A stretch of DNA of 64,000 nucleotides from Chlorops oryzae (lineage: Eukaryota > Arthropoda > Insecta > Diptera > Chloropidae). This document shows, piece after piece, positions 55,675 to 64,000 of the stretch. Every line of letters starts with the position of its first letter. Position 1 is the stretch's first letter. The translations under genes were made by a program, and so were the position numbers. The stretch covers positions 129,813,156 through 129,877,155 of the forward strand of contig CM035806.1 of assembly GCA_020466095.1 (NCBI GenBank). The letters run 5' to 3'. The notes beneath the pieces are model-generated. The model did not search any database. It was not told the DNA's origin and worked only from the letters and a program-made list of their open reading frames with translations.

Positions 55675-56669
55675 TTTAAAATTAAATACCTACATATATG
55701 GTTAAACATCTTTAGCATGTTTTCTTTTAATTTAGAAGATACTTAAAATTGTTTGCAACACAAGAGATCGTTTTTCTTATCATTGTCTCTTATTTTTTTG
55801 CTTCTTGAGCTTCAGTTAACCCTCTAGTTGCTCATTTTTTTTATAAGAAAAACAAAACAAAAAAAAAAAAAAAAACAATATGGAAAAGTGAGCCCATCTA
55901 TAGGCGGTCACACGCATCCTCCACCGTCATCATCTCTTGTACGGCGGCAATTGGGATTAATATTCTCAAATTAAAGCAGGCGGCATCAATGGGAGAATGG
56001 AGAATAAGGACGATCTGAATCACAGCAGCAGCAATTGGTTCAGTCAAAACAAATAATATTTCTGCGATATTTGAAATCCCAGCAACAAAATATTAACCGA
56101 ACGAACGAACGAACGACCGAACGAACGAACGAGCGAAGGAAAATTTCCCTGTCAGGGGAATTAGCATTATTAGCGAGACTTTATGCAAATGACAAGCACA
56201 ATGCTTCCGGTGCTGTCATTATTTTCGCACAATTAACAAGTTATGAAAGTGTGTAACTTTGAGAACCCTCCTCCACTCACCACCTTCACACGCGAGGGAC
56301 GCACTCTTTATAAAGATGAAATTATGGGGATAGGGGAATATTGGTTTGGGGATTTAGCTTTGACTTCAAGCAAAGCGGTTACAAATTAAGATTTCTTTGG
56401 AAAAGTTGCCTGATTTCTGTGCGGAGCCATTTTGCAGGACTTTATTATTATTTTTTTTTTATTATTATTATAACTTTTTATTTTTTTTTGTTTTATTTCT
56501 CTTTTGTTCATTCCCATTGCAGTCGATATCCAAGTTGTACGTTTGTTGACATGGAAGAAGAAAGAAAAGTTTTCTGTTTTTATTTTTATTTATTCTTGTT
56601 CTCATTTTCACTTTGGTTACGTCTTTAATGGGTATTTTTCCCTTTGAAGAGTCTGTTTAATTTGTTTGG

Positions 56670-56705
<36 letters not shown>

Positions 56706-57093
56706 CCCTTTGTGTCCTTCAAATCAGTCATGCTGAAACCATGGTACACGTGGACTATTTCAAACGCCCCTTTATGGCTTGCCATTTTAATACACGACGA
56801 CGTCGAAAAGAGAAGAAAGGAAGTGGGTTTACTGTGCTTCTACGTGCGTTAAAATGTGCTTGAAAAGTGCAGCAGTTTTTAGGACTGTTGGTTAGGCGAT
56901 TGCGGAAGGTGATGGGGGGAACTAGGGGGTAAATTCCAGATCTAGGTTCTTGGAAGCACTATGGAAGGAAGGAAAGTCGTGCATAACAATAAAACGGTTA
57001 TCCACACGCTTCCATGATCCATAAAAAAAAGAACAGCATTAAGCTTAGATAAATGAGAATTGATGGAAGTTTGTTACATAAAGTAATCTCTCT
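55675..57093. other. Probably native intron sequence in copy 2
   Basis: Copy of 46033-47439. AACG, ATT and GT microsatellites differ slightly in length. No gene seen. Confidence 0.5.
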
Positions 57094-57299
57094 AGGGAGG
57101 AATTTTTTTCCTTTTTCTTTTTATTATTATTTTTTTTTTTTTTTTTTTTTGGTGTGCTATGTAACGCTTTAAGAGTTTGGAACAACAAATGAGCGTGAGT
57201 GCGCCTGAGAGACAATCTTGCCAAAACAGTTATTAGCACTAAAGTGAAGGCGTGAGGGAATTTGATTTAAAGATACCATCAACGTACATAGGTACATAC

Positions 57300-57747
57300 T
57301 GGTGATGTTGCGAATATTGGCATTCGCATTAGCGAATATTCGCATACTCCTGGACATTAGTATTCGCATTCACAAAATTTTATGCGAATATTTTGCGAAT
57401 ATTAACGTTGGAAAATTATACAAATCCTATGGATGTTATATATTTCTTTAATGTAGATTGATTTGATATGTGTATTGATTTTTAGATTTCAAAATAATAT
57501 TTAAAAGTTATTCAAAAAAGGCTTCGAGAACAAATTTAAATTCATTTTCCTAACGAAAACAGATTAATTAAATAACTAATTTTTTTGGATCATAGGGCAA
57601 CACTGTAACAAAAAATATGTGGGGTTTACACGGCACGTTAGCTGTCAATACCAAAGTAAAGATAGTTGGCGTTTAATTTAAAACTGTACATTCGCAGTCG
57701 CGAATATCGGCGAATGTTTAAAAAAAACCACATTCGTAACATCACTA
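57300..57747. mobile_element. hAT-type MITE (TGGTGATGTTGCGAAT ends)
   Basis: TGGTGATGTTGCGAAT / ATTCGTAACATCACTA termini with a perfect 8-bp duplication GTACATAC (57292-57299, 57748-57755). Internal GCGAATATT motifs recur many times on both strands. 448 bp, non-coding. Confidence 0.9.
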
Positions 57748-57755
57748 GTACATAC

Positions 57756-58379
57756 ATGGTTGTTATTTCATTTCATGGCCAAATCGGTGTCGGGTGCCGC
57801 CGAGTGACGAGTGCCGGTCGATGGGGAAAAGACATATGGTGTATCTATTGTGGAATAGATTCAGCTGAAGGACACTTAAAATGCTATCGGAAATGTTTAG
57901 GGTCGCATTACGAACTCGAGAAGATAAAATAAATGAAGCAACGAGAGAGCAAAGGGTAGGAACATTTTGAAGAGGACGGCTAGAAGGATGATGCTGCTAA
58001 TGGCCAAGAATCACAGTTATTTTCATGCAAGGCATACCCATATGGGACGATATTTAGCGTCTATCCAGAAATCCTGAAGATCATTCATTATAGTAGAGCA
58101 AATAGCTCGTAGGTCTAAAAGTTGTCGCTGTCAGATCTGTGGAGATCAGGCCAATCGTGGTTATTTTCTCCCAAGAATCTAAAAAAGGAAGAGGAAAACT
58201 TCCAAGAAAAACAAGGCTAAAAATGCTGGTTATTTTCTATCGGGTGTAGCAGTGATATATATTCCATTGCTTCGTTCTTTGATCTAGCTCTTTGTATTTT
58301 CTTAATGCGAAAATCGAAATTTCTCGTTTTGTTCGATTATTTTAAATATTTTTTTCTTCGTTTTTTTCATTTCTTACAG
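57756..58379. other. End of large intron, nothing recognised
   Basis: Short frames only. A pyrimidine-rich tract leads to the splice acceptor at 58378-58379. Confidence 0.45.
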
Positions 58380-58451
58380 TTTGTCGGATGGGAGGAGGTG
58401 CCGAGACCGAGCAGTCGTGCCGAAATCGTTCAGGCAATGCGCCGCATACGT
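58380..58451 (+). CDS. NOS1AP: NOS1AP/CAPON-like PTB exon
   Basis: The 24 codons FVGWEEVPRPSSRAEIVQAM followed by RRIR sit between TTTCATTTCTTACAG and CGT|GTAAGT, both phase 0. They match the first beta-strand and helix of the NOS1AP PTB domain (vertebrate pattern YVGS..VPRP.SR.EIV.AMRRIR). A notable change is W-E-E in place of S-L-D after YVG/FVG. The next exon starts with the conserved YE pair. Confidence 0.92.
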
Positions 58452-61299
58452 GTAAGTGTCAATATAAGTACATATGTATGGGTGCAGTATAAAGGATTTA
58501 CAAGAGGGAACTCTGAGTAATTCACCGACCGACCCGACCATCTAGTCATCGTTTTTAATCTCTATTTAGATTTTTATTGATAAATAGAATAGCAACAAGA
58601 CAAACATGTTTAAATAATCTTTAAAACGCGCCCAAAACATAGGACCATTAAGAAATAATATTCTTGAGATTTTTAAGGCCATGAATTCTAATCGGAGGCT
58701 TTAATATACGCTTAAATTCGAAGTTTGGTTCAAATATTTGGAAAACGTAAAATTTTTGGTCAGTTTTAGGATTTTTGTGACAGACCTTGGTACTGGAGGT
58801 ACCTTTAATAATGGATAATTGCCAACTTTCATTTAAGTCCCAAAGGAATTTCGAGAGTGGGAGACGAAAAACGCCCTTCTGACACGCCCACTTTTACAAT
58901 TTTTGGATATCATATTACTTGCCTTTAAACATGTTCAAATATCGAATTTCATCAAGATATCTTGAAAAACTCCGGTTTTAAAGCAGTTTTTGTGAATTTC
59001 GTAACAGATCCTAGTACTGCAGGTACCCCTAAAAATGGTCCGATCGTGTCAATTCGTGATCGTGAGCACGCATACCAGATTTTGTCAAGATAGCTCAACT
59101 CCTTCGATAAGATAACTGTATACAGACAGACAGACAGACAGACAGGACAGACAGACAGACGGACGGACATGGCTAAATCGAAGCTCCTGGTGACGCTGCT
59201 CATTTCTATATATATTTTGTATGGTCTATCTCGACTGGTACTGGGTGTTACACAAAACCACACAAACGCAATATATCCTCGACACAGAGTGTGTCGGGTA
59301 TAAAAATGAATTGAATTGCTTGATCGACTAAAAAACAACAAAACCAAACTTCGACACGATAATAGACTGTAATTTATTATTATAATGGACTGTATTACTA
59401 ATTAAAAATTTTTAGTTTTACGATGCGTACAATTCCTTCCATATATAACTATATATTATATATAGAAATGATCAGCGTCACCAAGAGATTTCATTTAGAC
59501 ATCCTAATAAAATTCTTCTCGTCTTTTTACTCACTTTCTAAATCGAAAGTGGCTATCTATGAAAAATTTGGTTTTGTGTCTTCACTTCTTACATGATAAG
59601 CAACTTTAATGTTCAGATGGAAAACGATCTGAACATTTTTAGGTCTCAGTACTATGGTCTGTTATTAAATCAAAACAACTGCCCCAAAATGATCATTTTT
59701 CGAAAGATGCCTCATCACTAGGATTAAGTGATCACCGGGCCTCGATTACACTCTAAAAAAATCGCAAAATGTGCACACAGAGTGTTCTAGAGGAAATTAT
59801 AAAAAAGTGATATTGAATTGCTTATCGACTTAATAAAACAACAAAAAAATTTGACACGATAATGATGTAATTTTATTCTATTTAATGGACTCGTTACTAA
59901 TTAACACCTACTTGTTTAGTTTTACTGATCCTTCGCATTCATCATTCTCACGTAAATTGGTGCTGATCCCACCAAATCGAGATATCACGAAGTGATTCTT
60001 ACAGGAGATAGCCATCGTCGTTAATTTTGGGCTATTAACAATAGTTTATTAAAATCCATTAATTCATATTTTGATACTCATCAAACGATTTGAACTGATT
60101 CTAAGCATTATTTCCGTTTTTTCATATGATTATATAACAATTAATTACAATTTTTTTAAATCCGGGATCACCGGATTGATGCACTACTATATATGTCACT
60201 CAGGAGCCGTTTCCATTTTGGCTCTTTTCACACGGTTTTGAGGTACCCACCACGGTCTTGGGTACCCACCAAAAAGAGCATTTTTCACTTAGGTACTCAC
60301 CAAAAGAATTTCTCTCTCGCTCTTTTTTCGCCTGCCGAGTAACCTCTCTTTCTAACTGGCACGAAACGTCCAATTTCTATGAAAGTGACATACATATATG
60401 GTTATATGTGATTCCTTCTTTCTTCTTACATGTCGTTTCTTTTCTGACTTCTACAAGTCTTTAAGTACTAGATTTGCAGAAAAACGGAGGTACTTGGTGT
60501 TAAATGCTCATTACAGTATTATGTTCAACAGAAAGGGGTTGCCGATCTGCACATAGCTTTTGGAACATTTTTGTTATTAAAGGGCTTAAAACATTAGCCC
60601 ACGATAAGATTAAATTTTTGAAAATTTTTTATGTAATTAGAGGGTTGAAAGGATTAACCCACAACATCATTCGATTTTTCGCCATTTTTTTTTTTGCAAT
60701 TGAAGGGTTACACATTAACTCGCAACAATAAATTGCCACAAATTTCCATTCAAGAAATCTACATAACAACCGGTTAAAAAACAGTTACGGCTTTTGCTAT
60801 CCGGCGTCTTAGTTCGTCGTTATCCTTCTATATCGCTAAAACAAAAAAAAAAAAAATTTTTTTTTCATAAGTCATGACTCCTCAAATCATCTCTAGTCAT
60901 TAAAGGGTTAACAATTGCGAAAAAATTTTACTGAAGATTGAAGTTCTTCAATGGTTGACGATAAAGAATCAGTTGCACCTTGCATCTTTCCATCCGGTCG
61001 TTATTCAAAGGCCAAACGAGATTGTTGTTCGCCATTCAATGGTATTTTAAACCGTCGTTCACACCCGACGACACGTGAGTTCGAGTGCCACTTTTAATTA
61101 AGGCATTTCAATTAATTCGACCGAAGTTCAAAGCTCACAGCCCACGGCTTTAATGGTAACATAGTAGCTTCATCTTACGTTACGCGTTATGTTCAACGAA
61201 AGGAGTAGGTACTTGCGCGTGACCATTTCCCTTCCCCCTCCTCAATGATTCAACTTGATGTTTTGCTTCTCGTCTAAAGTTTTTCCCATTTTCCAACAG
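58452..61299 (+). other. 2.85-kb intron
   Basis: GTAAGT donor, TTTTCCAACAG acceptor. It contains the DINE-1-like remnant 58580-59306, another DINE-1 scrap at about 59456-59505 (GAAATGATCAGCGTCACCA), three GGTACCCACC/GGTACTCACC boxes (60240-60300) and a three-fold diverged ~65-bp repeat ending in (A/T)TTAACCC-like blocks (about 60570-60730). Confidence 0.75.
58580..59306 (-). mobile_element. DINE-1-like element, reverse orientation, 3'-truncated
   Basis: The right edge TGTGTCGGGTATAAAAA and the ACAGACAGACAGACAG tract identify it. It aligns with 21509-22358 but lacks the CTTACTTG end. Confidence 0.75.
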
Positions 61300-61395
61300 T
61301 ATGAATGCAAAGTACGGAATCTGAAGAAACGCAAAGTCATCATCAACGTTTCGGTGAACGGAGTGCGTGTCGTTTTAAAAAAGCGTCGTCGGAAA
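61300..61395 (+). CDS. NOS1AP: NOS1AP/CAPON-like PTB exon
   Basis: The 32 codons begin YECKVRNLKKRKVIINVSVN and continue GVRVVLKKRRRK, with acceptor CCATTTTCCAACAG and donor AAA|GTAAGT, phase 0. This is the PTB segment corresponding to YEFKAKNIKKKKV...VSVDGVKVILKKKKK in vertebrates; the polybasic end is retained as KKRRRK. It is separated from the next exon by only 82 bp. Confidence 0.92.
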
Positions 61396-61477
61396 GTAAG
61401 TGTTAAATGCCAATTTAAAGTTGGGGAAAATCAATTTGAAAGAGAAAACTGATTTCCATTTCCATTTTCATTTGCAG

Positions 61478-61645
61478 AAAAAGCATTGGACGAACGATGC
61501 CGAAGAAATCGAACTGCTCAATCATCCAATATTTCGCATTTTTTATGTGTCGCATGACAGCAGTGACCTCAAAATTTTCAGCTACATCGCCAGAGATGCC
61601 AGCACCGATACGTTTAAGTGCTCCGTTTTTAAGAGTCATAAGAAG
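61478..61645 (+). CDS. NOS1AP: NOS1AP/CAPON-like PTB exon
   Basis: The 56 codons begin KKHWTNDAEEIELLNHPIFR and contain IFYVSHDSSDLKIFSYIARD followed by FKCSVFKSHKK. Acceptor TTTCATTTGCAG, donor AAG|GTACGT, phase 0. The PIxRIFYVSHDSxDLKIFSYIARD block is the signature of NOS1AP PTB domains. The following vertebrate segment (beginning SQAMRIVRTVGQAFEVCH) was not found before the window end, so the C-terminal PTB helix, coiled coil and PDZ-binding tail lie further downstream. Confidence 0.95.
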
Positions 61646-64000
61646 GTACGTCCCGTCTCTCTGTGCACATTCGTTTGAAGCAAAAAAGTTTTTTTTTCTT
61701 TCTTTTTTTTTTTTGCTTGCGGCCACCAACGTCGCCACCAAAAATACTTAGCACTCGAAGTTTTATGTTTTTTTCGCCACTGATTTAGAGCTATCTTCAA
61801 CGTAATAGGAGTATATTTTTCAGATTCTAAAATGTTTACATTTGTGGAAATTAGATTAAATGGATCGTGTAGTTGATAGGGTAGAACTGAAAAACCGTTC
61901 GGATTGAGTGCCTTAAAATATCGTTGATCCGGGGCAAAATTTTTCACATCAGATTTGGGACATTAGATCGAAAAGACCGTGTTATTAGATCTGCAGAGAA
62001 CAAATTATTGAAAATATGAATAAGACAGTGGTAAAGCTGGATGGGAGGATAAGAAGTCGAACAACATATAGCCCTATTCTTAATGAATATTCCCCGGGAA
62101 TTTTCGTCCTTGAGTTTTCTTTTCCGTGGAAAAAATAAATATTCCATGCGTCAATTAATGGAAGAATTTGGCAACTCTTGCTGAAAAATGCTCAACATTT
62201 TTGCTCCCTTTATGTTCCCTTCGCAGTGTCTACCGCATGGGAGAATTTGTTTCAAATCCGTAAGGAAAATTTTCCCGGGAATATTTACAATCGGGTTAAT
62301 AATGTTCAGAAACTTGCGAACACTCCTATTATTCTGAACAGAGATGTTGTGCAGTGGAAAATAGTAAAATAATTTGGGTAAAAATTAAAAAATAATTTTT
62401 TTTTTTTTTTGGTGGCGACACTTTTCTCGGTGTTAACCTCATTTTGATTCATTAATCTGAAAGATTGTCAAAAAAATATTGCGTACTACATGGGCTGTGC
62501 AAAATCAGGGGTTCTCAAATTGATTGGTAAGGCAGTTTGTAGCCAACTAAATTATAAAAAATTCCGCATAAGGATGGGCGATGTTGGAAAGAGTATCGAC
62601 TTCAATAAAATTAGTGAATCCGAAATATATCGATGTATTGACCACTTTTATTCTATTAATTTTTTTGAACAAAATATTTTTTACTTACATTAGCGCAATG
62701 TTTATGAATTTTTGTAAGTATATAAACAACCTCTTAACTAAGAATGTATGATTTTTGGTGTCCACTTCATATTAAACAGTCATCTCTTGCCTTCCCCTTG
62801 TGGATTTTTATACCACAGGCAATGAAGGTGACCCAAAAATTTTGTTCTTCGAATTTTGGAGTTCTATTTTCATATAAACGTACATATAACGATAAAAATT
62901 ATTCAAAAAATGTACATCGATAATTCGAAAACATCGATATTTCGATGCATGAAATATTTTCAGCCCATCCATTATTCCTCATCGCTCCAATGAAGGAGGA
63001 CGGAATTTGCACTCTAAGGAATTTCGATAATGAAACATTTTTTTGTTGTTGTATAATTGTATTATATATTTTGGTTTTTTGTAGAAAAAAACTTTTCGTT
63101 ATCGAAACGTCTTAACGTGTGTAGAGCGAGAAACATTTCGCTTACGACAAATGCAAGCTATCGATAGAATCGATTACACTAGCTTACAAAAAATTAATAT
63201 TTATTTGTTCAGGAGTTTTCAACGCACTTTTCTTGTGGACTTCGGGCATCTTAACACGAAAAAAATACTGAAAAACTATTTGCCATTTATCCATAGATTT
63301 TGAAAACTTATTTATCATTTTGTTGGGCCAAGAACCAAATTTTTAAATAAAAAATTGTTTATTTGGTTGCGATCCATTTTTAAGATGCCAATCAAAGGAA
63401 AAATTTGATGAATTTTTACTAAAAATATCAGGAGAATCGTATCTTATTGATCAATCTTAAAACCATGTAATAAAAAGTCTTACAGGAGCTAATTTTCTAA
63501 AATTCAAGGAAAAATTTCTTCAGTCCGATGACGCATTGTCGAGTCCGGTCCGAAAAAGCTGCAATACCACGAAAAAATATTGCTTTTTTTTTATAAATCA
63601 TAGTTATTAAAGAAAATCGCTTCCATAAATTTTGAAAATATATTTTTCGTGTTTAGAAAGTCAACGTCCATATAAAATATCATTCAGAATTCCCGCGAAA
63701 AAATGCTGTAAGCTAGTGTTATAATCTTGAACAAATGGGTTGTTTTGTGGCTCCCGATCCGACATAGCTTGGGAATCGCTGAAATATTGATCAATAGAAT
63801 ATGAAATTTATTTAAAGAATATCGGGATTAAACAGGTATTAAGAAAATCTAGCCGAAAATTGATCGATGAATCAATTTATTTGTAATTTCAACTGAATTG
63901 CTAATAAAATAAAAAAATTACAAAAAATCCTTTAATAAAACGGAAAAGGTTTTCTGGTGTGCGGTTTTGGTTTTGTTTTAAGTTTTCTCAAACAATTATA
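61646..64000 (+). other. Downstream intron of NOS1AP-like gene (incomplete)
   Basis: GTACGT donor at 61646; no acceptor with matching coding sequence was found to the window end. It contains the short TIR candidate at 62072-62295 and otherwise AT-rich sequence. Confidence 0.6.
62072..62295. mobile_element. Possible MITE with CCC...GGG ends
   Basis: CCCTATTCTTAATGAATATT and AATATTTACAATCGGG are imperfect inverted repeats with adjoining CCCCGGGAA/TTCCCGGG blocks. 224 bp. No matching flanking duplication was seen, so it is tentative. Confidence 0.45.

Larger units (their letters stand above)
47440..57094. repeat. Tandem duplication, copy 2 (~9.65 kb)
   Basis: It starts and ends like copy 1. 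It is longer because of the 3372-bp transposon at 49638-53009 and the complete CACCGAG-ended element at 47865-48661. A short segment is missing near 53600 (AAGGACCACTGCCTC... to GAGTTGGC of copy 1). Confidence 0.9.
35564..58379 (+). other. 22.8-kb intron of NOS1AP-like gene
   Basis: GTAAGC donor and TTTCATTTCTTACAG acceptor. It contains a piggyBac-like MITE, Tc1 and pogo remnants, and the large tandem duplication (40362-57094). No independent host gene was found in it. Confidence 0.75.

Noticed and set aside
60570..60910. piggyBac-like MITE from AAGGGTTAA-type ends
   Set aside because: Three diverged ~65-bp repeats explain the pattern; no clean TTAA pair was found.
61731..62425. GTCGCCACCAAAAA and its inverse as ends of an element
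   Set aside because: The match is about 14 bp next to poly-A/T runs, with no flanking duplication.
62490..62693. 67-codon + frame
   Set aside because: AT-rich, no domain, no splice sites matching the NOS1AP-like gene phase.

Overview
This is a eukaryotic, AT-rich, intron- and transposon-dominated window, almost certainly from a fly (Diptera; probably an acalyptrate/tephritid-type genome, but the species is not determinable here). Evidence: DINE-1/INE-1-like Helitron relatives with CCGTCTGTCCGT and TGCCACGCCCAC motifs, a Himar1-type irritans mariner, hAT, Tc1/pogo and RTE remnants, abundant ACATACATAC microsatellites, and one intron-split gene with consensus GT..AG sites. No rRNA, CRISPR, operon or bacterial-type gene is present.

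Host gene: one protein-coding gene is recognisable, the fly orthologue of NOS1AP/CAPON, which encodes a PTB-domain adaptor. It lies on the + strand from about 32.97 kb to beyond the right edge. The PTB exons are 35461-35563, 58380-58451, 61300-61395 and 61478-61645. A probable alternative 5' coding exon (32968-33122) splices in frame onto the conserved start. The 22.8-kb intron after the PTB start exon holds a roughly 7-10 kb tandem duplication. The rest of the PTB domain lies outside the window.

Layout: 0-2.3 kb, DINE-1-like element with a ~130-bp minisatellite; 3-7.2 kb, tRNA-like-bearing TIR element, a foldback transposon and a hAT; 7.6-9.5 kb, a TIR element with three tRNA-like modules, then an RTE 3' end; 10-19 kb, several CCCWGC-ended elements, a hAT-like MITE and a suspicious degraded tract; 19.4-27.5 kb, nested CCCWGC elements, a hAT, DINE-1 copies and a piggyBac MITE; 28.2-30.9 kb, a TIR element carrying a near-intact mariner and a foldback MITE; 31.2-40.3 kb, gene 5' region with Tc1, pogo and small MITEs; 40.4-57.1 kb, the tandem duplication, differing between copies by a 3.37-kb long-TIR transposon and a mariner fossil; 57-64 kb, the remaining gene exons with a hAT MITE and a DINE-1 fragment.

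The most unusual content is a set of non-autonomous TIR elements that carry tRNA-like (Pol III A-box/B-box) modules internally. Two terminal-repeat classes recur: CCCWGC ends with 2-bp target duplications (8 of 9 cases) and CACNNA-type ends flanked by TA or TG (4 of 4). One tRNA-like cassette is shared by elements with different termini, implying modular exchange between element ends and cargo. Nested insertions supply empty-site proof for several boundaries.
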